59,204 bases of DNA, taken from Allocoprococcus comes. GTDB lineage: Bacteria; Bacillota; Clostridia; Lachnospirales; Lachnospiraceae. The notes below the pieces were generated by a model. The model was not told the DNA's origin. It saw only the letters and a program-made list of their open reading frames with translations, and did not search any database. Location of the stretch: positions 1 to 59,204 of the forward strand of contig NZ_JAAIMM010000023.1 in the NCBI RefSeq assembly GCF_013300725.1, written 5' to 3'. The position numbers and the translations under genes were made by a program. Below are positions 36,231-44,885 of the stretch, piece after piece (the first letter of the stretch is position 1; each line of letters opens with the position of its first letter).

Positions 36231-37631
36231 ATGGAAGAAAAAAAGAATCTCTGGAGCTCTTATGATGAAGCTGCCAAAAAAGAACTTCATGAAATCAATG
36301 AAAAGTACAAAGCCTGCCTGGATGCCGGAAAGACAGAGCGTGAATGCGTAAAGCTTGCGGTTGAGATGGCGAAAGAAGCAGGATATCAGGATATCAAAGA
36401 TGTTCTGAAAGAAGGAAAGAGCCTGAAAGCAGGAGATAAAGTATATGCGGTATGCATGGAAAAAATGCTTGCCATGTTCCGTATGGGCGAAGAACCGCTT
36501 TCAAACGGTATGAATATCCTTGGAGCCCATATCGATTCACCACGTATTGATGTAAAACAGAATCCATTATATGAAAGTGAAGGAATGGCTTATCTGGATA
36601 CACATTACTATGGCGGAATCAAAAAATACCAGTGGGTAACAGGACCGATGGCACTTCATGGTGTTGTTGCGAAAAAAGATGGAAGCGTAGAAGAGATCAG
36701 CATTGGGGAAAAAGAGTCTGATCCGGTATTTGTTATTACAGACCTTCTTGTTCATCTTGCAGCAAACCAGATGTCAAAGAAAGCAAGTGAAGTGATCGAA
36801 GGAGAAAAGCTGGATCTTCTGATTGGAAACAGCCCGCTTGATAAAGCGAAGGGACTTGATGAAGAAGAAAAAGAAACGATCAAGGCTAACGTACTTCATA
36901 TTTTAAAAGAGAACTATGGAATCGAAGAAGAAGATTTTGCATCGGCTGAACTGGAAATTGTTCCGGCAGGAAAGGCAAGAGACTGTGGATTTGACAGAAG
37001 CATGATCCTTTCTTATGGACAGGATGACAGAGTCTGCGCATTTACTTCTCTGTTCGCTATGCTGGATGTGGAAAATGCAAAGCGTACAGGATGCTGTCTG
37101 TTAGTAGATAAAGAAGAGATCGGAAGCGTTGGAGCAACTGGAATGCATTCCCGTTTCTTTGAAAATACAGTTGCAGAGCTTGTTGCACTTACAGAAGGTG
37201 AATCTGAACTGAAGGTACGCCGTGCACTTGCTAATTCAAGAATGCTTTCTTCTGACGTAAGTGCTGCTTATGATCCGATGTTTGCAGAAGCATTTGAAAA
37301 AAGAAGTGCCGCTTTCTTTACAAAGGGACTTGCATTCAACAAGTTTACAGGAAGCCGCGGAAAGAGCGGATCCAATGATGCAAATGCAGAATATCTTGCA
37401 AGACTGCGCAAGGTGATGGACGATGCAGGTGTTACTTACCAGTTCGCAGAACTTGGTAAAGTCGATGTAGGCGGAGGCGGAACCATCGCATATATTATGG
37501 CAAATTATGGTATGGAAGTGATCGACAGCGGTGTTGCTGTACTTTCCATGCATGCACCTTATGAAGTCAGCAGCAAAGCTGATGTGTATGAAGCAGTAAA
37601 GGGATACAGAGCATTTCTTCTGAATATGTAA
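36231..37631 (+). CDS. M18-family aminopeptidase
   Basis: A 466-residue two-metal peptidase of the aspartyl-aminopeptidase family, which trims N-terminal residues from peptides in the cytoplasm. Metal and catalytic regions are seen in GAHIDSPRID, DKEEIGSVGATG and the C-terminal SMHAPYE. The start MEEKKNLWSSYDEAAKKE follows GAGAGG. Substrate preference is not clear from sequence. Confidence 0.9.
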   Translation: MEEKKNLWSSYDEAAKKELHEINEKYKACLDAGKTERECVKLAVEMAKEAGYQDIKDVLKEGKSLKAGDKVYAVCMEKMLAMFRMGEEPLSNGMNILGAHIDSPRIDVKQNPLYESEGMAYLDTHYYGGIKKYQWVTGPMALHGVVAKKDGSVEEISIGEKESDPVFVITDLLVHLAANQMSKKASEVIEGEKLDLLIGNSPLDKAKGLDEEEKETIKANVLHILKENYGIEEEDFASAELEIVPAGKARDCGFDRSMILSYGQDDRVCAFTSLFAMLDVENAKRTGCCLLVDKEEIGSVGATGMHSRFFENTVAELVALTEGESELKVRRALANSRMLSSDVSAAYDPMFAEAFEKRSAAFFTKGLAFNKFTGSRGKSGSNDANAEYLARLRKVMDDAGVTYQFAELGKVDVGGGGTIAYIMANYGMEVIDSGVAVLSMHAPYEVSSKADVYEAVKGYRAFLLNM

Positions 37632-37644
37632 GAGATGAAAAGAA

Positions 37645-37690
37645 CTCAGGCAAAACAAAGGATACAGTCCGGTTTTGCCTGAGCTTTTTT
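37645..37690 (+). terminator. terminator after the M18 gene
   Basis: CTCAGGCAAAAC (37645-37656) pairs perfectly with GTTTTGCCTGAG (37672-37683), followed by CTTTTTT. Confidence 0.88.
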
Positions 37691-37808
37691 CTGATAATAA
37701 CAAAATTTTTAGTATATAAAAGAAATTTAATTACGGAGATTTTCATTATAGAAGAAATCGAACTCTTCTATAAATTCACTTTTTTGTACGAAAAAAAGTA
37801 CATAAGGG

Positions 37809-37837
37809 TTGACTATCACAGTTAAAACATTTACAAT
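37809..37837 (+). promoter_or_regulatory. ppdK promoter
   Basis: TTGACT and TACAAT with a 17-base spacer, leaving a leader of about 120 bases with no structure that I recognise. Confidence 0.65.
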
Positions 37838-37962
37838 ATTAGTGCGGTAAAATCCGTTTTTAAGGGCGATATAAGATATGAAAAGAGCAGACAGTTACCA
37901 GTCTGACTGTGATTTTCAAGTTTTATATATATCAATTACCAATAACGAGGAGGAATTGTAAA

Positions 37963-40599
37963 ATGGCAACAAAATGGGTTTACATGTTTACAGAAGGTAA
38001 TGCCGATATGAGAAACCTGCTTGGTGGAAAAGGCGCTAACCTTGCTGAAATGACAAACTTAGGTCTTCCAGTACCACAGGGCTTCACAATCACAACAGAA
38101 GCTTGTACTCAGTATTATGAGGACGGAAGACAGATCAATGAAGAAATCATGGCTCAGATCATGGAAGCTATTACAAAGATGGAAGGAATCACAGGAAAGA
38201 AATTCGGTGATAAAGAGAATCCACTTCTTGTTTCCGTTCGTTCTGGTGCAAGAGCATCTATGCCTGGTATGATGGATACAATCCTGAACCTTGGTCTTAA
38301 TGAAGACGTTGTCAACGTACTGGCTGAAAAATCAGGCAACCCACGTTGGGCTTGGGACTGCTACAGAAGATTTATTCAGATGTACTCAGATGTAGTTATG
38401 GAAGTAGGTAAAAAATACTTCGAAGAACTGATCGACAAGATGAAAGCTGAAAGAGGCGTTAAACAGGACGTTGAACTTACAGCAGAAGATCTTCACGAAT
38501 TAGCTAACCAGTTCAAAGCTGAATATAAAGAAAAAATCGGTGCTGATTTCCCAACAGATCCAAAGGAACAGTTAATGGGAGCAATCAAAGCTGTATTCCG
38601 TTCATGGGACAACCCGAGAGCAAATGTATACCGTCGTGACAACGATATCCCGTATTCATGGGGAACCGCTGTTAACGTACAGATGATGGCATTTGGTAAC
38701 ATGGGTGATGACTGTGGTACAGGTGTTGCATTTACACGTGACCCAGCTACAGGAAATAACGGACTGTTCGGAGAATTCCTTACAAATGCTCAGGGAGAAG
38801 ACGTAGTTGCAGGTGTTCGTACACCAATGCACATTTCAGAAATGGAACAGAAATTCCCAGAAGCATTCAAACAGTTCAAAGAAGTATGCAAGACTCTGGA
38901 AACACATTACAGAGATATGCAGGATATGGAGTTTACTGTAGAACATGGTAAACTGTACATGCTTCAGACACGTAATGGTAAGAGAACAGCTCAGGCTGCT
39001 CTTAAGATCGCTTGCGATCTCGTTGATGAAGGAATGAGAACCGAAGAAGAAGCAGTTGCTATGATCGATCCTCGTAACCTTGATACACTGCTTCATCCAC
39101 AGTTCGATGCAGCTGCACTGAAAGCTGCTGTACCGATGGCTAAAGCACTTGGAGCATCTCCAGGAGCTGCTTGCGGTAAGATCGTCTTCACAGCAGATGA
39201 TGCTGTAGAATGGGCTGCAAGAGGAGAAAAAGTTGTTCTTGTACGTCTTGAGACATCACCGGAAGATATCACAGGTATGAAGTCTGCTCAGGGTATCCTG
39301 ACAGTTCGTGGTGGTATGACATCACACGCAGCCGTTGTTGCACGTGGTATGGGAACATGCTGTGTATCTGGTTGTGGTGACATCAACATGGATGAAGAAA
39401 ACAAGAAATTCACACTTGGTGGAAAAGAATTCCATGAAGGAGATGCAATCTCTCTTGATGGATCAACAGGTAATATCTATGACGGAATCATCCCGACTGT
39501 AGATGCTACAATCGCAGGTGAATTCGGAAGAATCATGGGATGGGCTGACAAGTACAGAACTATGAAAGTTCGTACAAATGCTGATACACCATCTGATGCT
39601 AAGAAAGCTCGTGAACTTGGTGCTGAAGGTATCGGACTTTGCCGTACAGAGCATATGTTCTTCGAAGGCAACAGAATTGATGCATTCCGTGAAATGATCT
39701 GCTCTGAAACAGTAGAAGAAAGAGAAGCTGCACTTGCTAAGATCCTTCCGGAACAGCAGGGAGACTTCGAAAAACTTTACGAAGCACTGGAAGGAAATCC
39801 GGTTACTATCCGTTTCCTTGATCCACCGCTTCATGAATTCGTTCCAACAGAAGAAGAAGATATCAAGAAACTTGCTGATGCTCAGGGCAAATCTGTTGAC
39901 CAGATCAAAGCAATCATCAGCTCTCTGCACGAATTCAACCCAATGATGGGACATCGTGGATGCCGTCTTGCTGTAACTTATCCGGAAATCGCTAAGATGC
40001 AGACAAGCGCAGTTATCCGTGCTGCTATCAATGTTAAGAAAGCTCATCCGGATTGGAATGTTAAACCGGAAATCATGATTCCGCTGGTTGGCGATATCAA
40101 AGAGCTTAAATATGTTAAGAAGTTTGTAGTAGAAACAGCTGACGCTGAAATCGCTGCTGCAGGAAGCGACCTTGAGTACGAAGTTGGTACAATGATCGAA
40201 ATTCCTAGAGCTGCTCTTACAGCTGATGACATCGCAAAAGAAGCTGACTTCTTCTGCTTCGGTACAAACGACCTTACACAGATGACATACGGATTCTCAC
40301 GTGATGATGCTGGTAAGTTCCTTGACGCTTACTATGACGCTAAGATCTTCGAGAACGATCCATTTGCTAAACTTGACCAGACAGGTGTTGGTAAACTTAT
40401 GAAGATGGCTATCGAACTCGGAAAACCGGTTAATCCGTCACTTCACGTTGGTATCTGTGGAGAACATGGTGGAGATCCAAGCTCTGTAGAATTCTGCAAC
40501 AGCATTGGTCTTGATTATGTATCTTGCTCACCATTCCGTGTACCGATCGCTCGTCTGGCTGCTGCTCAGGCTGCTATCGCACAGAAGAATGCGAAATAA
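37963..40599 (+). CDS. ppdK: pyruvate, phosphate dikinase
   Basis: An 878-residue enzyme interconverting pyruvate, ATP and phosphate with PEP, AMP and pyrophosphate; in anaerobes it serves glycolysis or gluconeogenesis with pyrophosphate economy. The N-terminal ATP-grasp region (LLGGKGANLAEM), the swivelling histidine in GGMTSHAAVVARGMG and the C-terminal PEP domain (GTNDLTQMTYG, ICGEHGGDPSS) are complete. GAGGAGG precedes the ATG. Codon use is strongly biased, as in nifJ, so it is probably highly expressed. Confidence 0.97.
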   Translation: MATKWVYMFTEGNADMRNLLGGKGANLAEMTNLGLPVPQGFTITTEACTQYYEDGRQINEEIMAQIMEAITKMEGITGKKFGDKENPLLVSVRSGARASMPGMMDTILNLGLNEDVVNVLAEKSGNPRWAWDCYRRFIQMYSDVVMEVGKKYFEELIDKMKAERGVKQDVELTAEDLHELANQFKAEYKEKIGADFPTDPKEQLMGAIKAVFRSWDNPRANVYRRDNDIPYSWGTAVNVQMMAFGNMGDDCGTGVAFTRDPATGNNGLFGEFLTNAQGEDVVAGVRTPMHISEMEQKFPEAFKQFKEVCKTLETHYRDMQDMEFTVEHGKLYMLQTRNGKRTAQAALKIACDLVDEGMRTEEEAVAMIDPRNLDTLLHPQFDAAALKAAVPMAKALGASPGAACGKIVFTADDAVEWAARGEKVVLVRLETSPEDITGMKSAQGILTVRGGMTSHAAVVARGMGTCCVSGCGDINMDEENKKFTLGGKEFHEGDAISLDGSTGNIYDGIIPTVDATIAGEFGRIMGWADKYRTMKVRTNADTPSDAKKARELGAEGIGLCRTEHMFFEGNRIDAFREMICSETVEEREAALAKILPEQQGDFEKLYEALEGNPVTIRFLDPPLHEFVPTEEEDIKKLADAQGKSVDQIKAIISSLHEFNPMMGHRGCRLAVTYPEIAKMQTSAVIRAAINVKKAHPDWNVKPEIMIPLVGDIKELKYVKKFVVETADAEIAAAGSDLEYEVGTMIEIPRAALTADDIAKEADFFCFGTNDLTQMTYGFSRDDAGKFLDAYYDAKIFENDPFAKLDQTGVGKLMKMAIELGKPVNPSLHVGICGEHGGDPSSVEFCNSIGLDYVSCSPFRVPIARLAAAQAAIAQKNAK

Positions 40600-40629
40600 G
40601 CATATTGCGTATAGCAAGAAATAAATAAT

Positions 40630-40680
40630 AAGAGGGCGTGTGAAAAAACGAAAGTTTTTTTACACGCCCTCTTATTTTAT
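40630..40680 (+). terminator. ppdK terminator
   Basis: A 20-bp stem (40630-40649 with 40654-40673) with one G-T pair and a GAAA loop, followed by ATTTTAT. It works in both directions and marks the start of the AT-rich islet. Confidence 0.88.
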
Positions 40681-40810
40681 CTAGTTATAGATTAGAAATA
40701 TTAAATTATGATTAAAATGAAAATTATACTGTTCTTTTCAGAATATATATGATACACTGAATCCACCAAATCAAAAAATCTTTTATCAAATCATTTTTGC
40801 AAAGAGTAAA

Positions 40811-41235
40811 TTGATTGCAAATTATTACAAGCTAAAACAAATCAAGACAGTCTAATTAAATAGGTTGATTATAATTCCAAAAAAATGAAAATAAATCAAG
40901 AAGTTTCCAGAAATGGATTGATTATAATTCCTGAAAATGAAAATAAATCAAGAAAATTTCAGAAATAGATTGATTGCATACCGGAAAAATGAAAATAAAT
41001 CAAGAAGATGCCGTAAATAAATTGATTGTATTTTCAAAAACCCAAAGAAAATCAAGAAGATTACAGAAATGAGTTGATTGTAATTGACAAAACTCAAAAC
41101 AAATCAAGAAGATTATAGAAATGAGTTGATTGTAATTGACAAAACTCGAAACAAATCAAGAAGATTATAGGAATGAGTTGATTATAATTTTCAAAATTCG
41201 AAACAAATCAAGAAAATTCTCGAAATGAATTGATT
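40811..41235. repeat. array of 52-bp tandem units with facing TTGATT/AATCAA boxes
   Basis: TTGATT begins at 40811, 40865, 40918, 40970, 41022, 41074, 41126, 41178 and 41230. AATCAA begins at 40840, 40894, 40946, 40998, 41050, 41102, 41154 and 41206. Spacing is 54, 53 and then 52 six times. Within a unit the boxes lie 28-29 bases apart, so sites alternate in orientation about every 26 bases. The last units are nearly identical; outer ones are degenerate. 52 is not a multiple of three and no frame is open, so the array is non-coding. It ends 31 bases before the next gene. Confidence 0.9.
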
Positions 41236-41266
41236 AGGATTTGAAAAATAGAAAAGCAAAGGAGAA

Positions 41267-42070
41267 ATGTTTATATATATGTATGAATTAGAAAACATGC
41301 TTCTTCAGATGCAGGAACATTTGGAGAAAGTTGTTACGCAAGCTAAAGCTGATTTGAATACAACAGTACCAGAAGGACACCTCAGAATTTCAATAGATAA
41401 AAATAAGCCGCGCTATTATCAATGTATAGATGATAACAAAGGAGTCTACATTCCAAGAGATAATAAAGAATTGCCAAAGCGCCTGGCGCAAAAAGGTTAT
41501 AATAAGGCAGTGGTAAAAAAGGGAGAAGCAAGGCTTAAACAAATAAAGAGAATAACAAAAAATTATTCATATGATGAGATTGAGAAAATTTATACGTCTA
41601 TGAATAAAGCAAGACAATTACTGGTAACACCGATAGAACCAACATGGGATCAGCTGCTTACAAAATGGTATGAAGAAGAATATCAGGGGAAAGAGTTTAA
41701 GGAGGGAACACCATTAATTCTTACTGAGAAGGGAGAACGTGTCAGATCAAAGTCAGAGAAGATATTAGCAGATTATTTTTATAGAAAGAATATTCTTTAC
41801 AAATATGAAAAGCCACTTCATCTGAAAGGGTATGGTACCGTGTATCCGGATTTTACATTTTTGTCAAGAAAGACTTACCGGGAAATATATTGGGAACATG
41901 AAGGAATGATGGATAAACAGGATTACGCAAGAGCAGCTGTGCGAAAAATAGAATTGTATCAAATAAATCATATATATCCAGGCGATCGGTTGATTATAAC
42001 TTTTGAGACAGAACAAAATGTATTGAATTCAAAGATAATAGAGAATCTGATAGAAAAATATTTGATATAA
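41267..42070 (+). CDS. uncharacterised protein with PD-(D/E)XK nuclease-like domain
   Basis: A 267-residue protein. The N-terminal half is basic and helical (LRISIDKNKPRYYQC.., KGVYIPRDNKELPKRLAQKGY). The C-terminal half shows a PD-(D/E)XK-like pattern: Glu164 in RSKSEKILAD, Pro194-Asp195 in VYPDFTFL and Glu210 in YWEHEGMMD. I recall similar hypothetical proteins in Lachnospiraceae, but no known function. GGAG lies only two bases before the ATG at 41267, and an in-frame ATG at 41279 is 14 bases away, so the start is uncertain. The gene is AT-rich and stands directly after the 52-bp array. Confidence 0.75.
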   Translation: MFIYMYELENMLLQMQEHLEKVVTQAKADLNTTVPEGHLRISIDKNKPRYYQCIDDNKGVYIPRDNKELPKRLAQKGYNKAVVKKGEARLKQIKRITKNYSYDEIEKIYTSMNKARQLLVTPIEPTWDQLLTKWYEEEYQGKEFKEGTPLILTEKGERVRSKSEKILADYFYRKNILYKYEKPLHLKGYGTVYPDFTFLSRKTYREIYWEHEGMMDKQDYARAAVRKIELYQINHIYPGDRLIITFETEQNVLNSKIIENLIEKYLI

Positions 42071-42137
42071 GAGGACTTATGATATAATTAGCTTGTTGGG
42101 GGAGAAGGAAATTCAGGTTGGAACGAGGTGGAATGTT

Positions 42138-42413
42138 ATGATGTATCCGTACATGATACTTGCAGATGAAACAGAAATTGTTCACTCTCAGATTATTGAA
42201 AAAGATGGAATGAAAAAAATTATAGTTAATTTTGAGCGTCCAACAGAAAACGGATTTGATTCAGCAAGATGTGAATTACCTGATCATAAATGGACAGAAC
42301 GAGAAGGATATTCTGATGAAGAGATAGAGCTGTTTGGAAAAATCTTACACCGCGATGAACATTTGCTATACAAGTATGCAGAGAATGAAATGTTTAAAAA
42401 GAATAAAGTCTAG
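42138..42413 (+). CDS. small conserved protein of unknown function
   Basis: A 91-residue acidic protein beginning MMYPYMILADETEIVHS and containing FERPTENGFDSARCELPDHKW and LLYKYAENEM. It resembles a widespread small family of Clostridia that I have seen annotated only as hypothetical, sometimes in mobile or plasmid-like settings. No domain is recognised. The start at 42138 lies six bases after GAGGTGG. A TTTGAT-N16-TATAAT box at 42061-42088 could be its promoter. It ends 16 bases before the YbaK-type gene. Confidence 0.7.
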   Translation: MMYPYMILADETEIVHSQIIEKDGMKKIIVNFERPTENGFDSARCELPDHKWTEREGYSDEEIELFGKILHRDEHLLYKYAENEMFKKNKV

Positions 42414-42429
42414 GACGGAGGAGAACTAC

Positions 42430-42963
42430 ATGGAATTACTAAACGGAAGACCTACAAACACACAAGACAGACTGGACAAGGAGATCCGAGTGTACGATTT
42501 CTTGGATTCACTAGGTGTATCTTACCAGAGAATCGACCATGAAGCCGCAATGACAATGGAGGCATGCGAGGAAATCGACCGGACGCTGGAGGCGACGATC
42601 TGCAAGAATCTGCTTTTATGCAACCGACAGGAGACACAGTTTTATTTACTGATGCTTCCGGGAAATAAGGTGTTTAAGACAAAAGATTTGTCAGCGCAGA
42701 TCGGTTCGTCCAGACTCTCTTTTGCAAAAGCAGAGTATATGGAAAAATATCTGGACATTACGCCGGGATCTTTAAGTGTGCTTGGTCTTATGAATGATAA
42801 GGACAGGATGGTACGGCTTCTGATCGATGAAGAGGTGCTTGAGGGAGAATATATCGGATGCCATCCATGCATCAATACATCGAGTCTCAGACTTCGGACA
42901 AAAGATTTGGTAGAGAAGATTATTCCGGCAATGGGACATGAGCCGACCATCGTGAAGCTGTAA
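42430..42963 (+). CDS. YbaK/ProXp-type aminoacyl-tRNA editing protein
   Basis: A 177-residue free-standing editing domain of the YbaK/EbsC superfamily, closest in layout to PrdX/ProXp-ala, which removes alanine wrongly attached to tRNA-Pro. Family regions include YQRIDHEAAMTMEACEEID, ATICKNLLLCNRQ, YLLMLPGNKVFKTKDL and the C-terminal HPCINTSSLRL. GGAGGAGAACTAC precedes the ATG. An N-terminal extension of ~20 residues precedes the domain. Which tRNA it edits is inferred from the subgroup. Confidence 0.85.
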   Translation: MELLNGRPTNTQDRLDKEIRVYDFLDSLGVSYQRIDHEAAMTMEACEEIDRTLEATICKNLLLCNRQETQFYLLMLPGNKVFKTKDLSAQIGSSRLSFAKAEYMEKYLDITPGSLSVLGLMNDKDRMVRLLIDEEVLEGEYIGCHPCINTSSLRLRTKDLVEKIIPAMGHEPTIVKL

Positions 42964-43125
42964 ATCCGGCGGAAAACGAAAAAAGGTAGCAGAAACAGCA
43001 ATATAGAAACAGAAAGATTTTTGACAGTGCAAATATAAAAACTGGATAATGAAAAATATTACAAAATCTATATAAAAAAACAAAATAAATTCATGCAAAA
43101 TTCATATAAAAAAGAAAGAAACACC

Positions 43126-43154
43126 TTGACGAAATGCAAGATTTCTCTTAAAAT
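43126..43154 (+). promoter_or_regulatory. promoter of the flavoprotein gene
   Basis: TTGACG and TAAAAT with a 17-base spacer. The expected start near 43161 gives a leader of about 177 bases before the gene. Confidence 0.6.
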
Positions 43155-43179
43155 ATGAAAGGTTGTGCAAAAGAAGAAC

Positions 43180-43230
43180 AACTGCCGTGCAGAATCATCT
43201 GGATACAGACAGATATGCGGCAGTTTTATT
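43180..43230 (+). terminator. leader hairpin, possible attenuator or small-RNA end
   Basis: AACTGCCG (43180-43187) pairs with CGGCAGTT (43218-43225), with inner pairing around CATCTGGATACAGACAGAT, followed by TTATTATG. It begins about 20 bases after the predicted transcription start. The T-run is broken, so termination would be partial at best. Confidence 0.4.
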
Positions 43231-43337
43231 ATGTGACATAGTATAGAATTGCACATATATTACAGTCTATATTTATGACACAGGCCAATTTAGTGAAAAT
43301 TATATTTTATCATGCAAATAAAAGGAGAGATACACGG

Positions 43338-44711
43338 ATGAAGTATGATGTAATTATTATCGGTGCCGGACCAGGCGGAATTTTTGCTGCTTATGAGTTG
43401 ATGAAAAAGAAACCAGACTGCAAGATTGCAGTATTTGAAGAAGGTTATCCGCTGGAAAAGAGAAAATGTCCGATTGATGGCGAAAAAATAAAGAGCTGTA
43501 TCAACTGCAAACGCTGCTCGATCATGTGCGGATTTGGCGGAGCCGGTGCATTTTCAGATGGAAAATACAATATCACCAATGATTTCGGCGGAACCTTATT
43601 TGAGTATATCGGTAAAAAACAGGCTGTTGAGCTGATGAAGTACGTCGATGAGATCAATATGGAAAATGGTGGAGAAGGTACAAAACTGTACTCCACAGCC
43701 GGAACAAAATTTAAAAAGCTCTGTCTTCAGAACAAGCTGAATCTTCTGGATGCATCTGTACGTCATCTGGGAACAGATATCAATTACGTCGTTCTTCAGA
43801 ATCTCTACGATCAGATGAAGGATAAGATGGACTTCTTCTTTGATACACCGGTTGAGACGATTGAGATCATCGACGGTGGATACCGTATCGTATGTGAAAA
43901 AAATTCTTACGAATGTGAGAAATGTATCGTTTCCGTTGGAAGAAGTGGAAGTAAATGGATGGAAAAAGTCTGCGAAGATCTTGCAATCCCGACCAAGTCC
44001 AACCGTGTGGACATCGGTGTCCGCGTAGAACTTCCGGCGGTTATTTTCTCACACCTGACAGATGAGCTTTACGAGAGCAAGATCGTATACCGTACAGAAA
44101 AATTTGAGGACAATGTGCGTACCTTCTGTATGAACCCGAACGGTATTGTGGTAAATGAAAATACCAACGGAATCATCACAGTAAACGGACACAGCTATGA
44201 AGGAAATGAGAAAAAGACAGATAACACCAACTTTGCCCTTCTGGTTGCAAAGCATTTCTCTGAGCCATTTAAGGACAGTAACGGATATGGTGAAAGTATC
44301 GCAAGACTCTCCAACATGCTTGGCGGCGGTGTGATCGTACAGCGTTTTGGTGATCTGGTACGTGGAAGAAGAAGTACCGAAAAGCGTATTGAAGAAGGTC
44401 TGGTAACACCAACCTTATCCGCAACACCGGGTGACTTAAGTCTTGTTCTTCCGAAACGAATCATGGATGGAATCATTGAGATGATCTATGCGCTTGACAA
44501 AGTAGCACCGGGTACTGCAAATGATGATACCCTTCTTTATGGTGTGGAAGTAAAATTCTATAACATGGAAGTAGAGATTGACAAGAATCTGGAAAGCTGC
44601 CACAAGGGACTGTATGTGATCGGTGACGGAAGTGGAGTTACACATTCTCTGTCCCATGCATCTGCAAGTGGTGTTTATGTTGCAAGACATATTATCGGCG
44701 AAGCAGAATAG
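43338..44711 (+). CDS. NAD(P)/FAD-dependent oxidoreductase, COG2509-like
   Basis: A 457-residue flavoprotein. The FAD motif IIIGAGPGGIFAAYEL is at the N-terminus, and the C-terminal FAD segment VIGDGSGVTHSLSHASASG is present. A cysteine-rich stretch, CINCKRCSIMCGFGGAGAFSDGK (split here as CINCKRCSIMC plus GFGGAGAFSDGK), marks the uncharacterised FAD-dependent dehydrogenase family COG2509. The substrate is unknown. AAAGGAG precedes the ATG. It is probably monocistronic and ends before a strong bidirectional terminator. Confidence 0.85.
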   Translation: MKYDVIIIGAGPGGIFAAYELMKKKPDCKIAVFEEGYPLEKRKCPIDGEKIKSCINCKRCSIMCGFGGAGAFSDGKYNITNDFGGTLFEYIGKKQAVELMKYVDEINMENGGEGTKLYSTAGTKFKKLCLQNKLNLLDASVRHLGTDINYVVLQNLYDQMKDKMDFFFDTPVETIEIIDGGYRIVCEKNSYECEKCIVSVGRSGSKWMEKVCEDLAIPTKSNRVDIGVRVELPAVIFSHLTDELYESKIVYRTEKFEDNVRTFCMNPNGIVVNENTNGIITVNGHSYEGNEKKTDNTNFALLVAKHFSEPFKDSNGYGESIARLSNMLGGGVIVQRFGDLVRGRRSTEKRIEEGLVTPTLSATPGDLSLVLPKRIMDGIIEMIYALDKVAPGTANDDTLLYGVEVKFYNMEVEIDKNLESCHKGLYVIGDGSGVTHSLSHASASGVYVARHIIGEAE

Positions 44712-44764
44712 TCTGCGAATAAAAAGGCAGAGCGAAGCTGGAAAAGTAAGATAAAGAGAAAATA

Positions 44765-44842
44765 AAAAACCGTAAATCCGAAGGATTTGCAGGTGTGTAC
44801 TGGAAGAAAGTACCTATCTGCAATTTCGGATTTACGGTTTTT
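44765..44842. terminator. bidirectional terminator with nested stem
   Basis: An 18-bp perfect stem (44765-44782 with 44825-44842) has A-runs and T-runs on the two sides, so it serves the flavoprotein gene and the convergent MATE gene. Inside the loop is a second stem based on GTACT/AGTAC and GCAG/CTGC, making it longer than an ordinary terminator. Confidence 0.85.
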
Positions 44843-44885
44843 ATTGTACAGAAAATTCAGCTAAATTTCTTTTGCAAGGATACTC

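Noticed and set aside
40811-41235. CRISPR array
   Set aside because: The period is constant but the units drift along their length, there is no exact repeat of 24-36 bases with unique spacers, and no cas genes are nearby.
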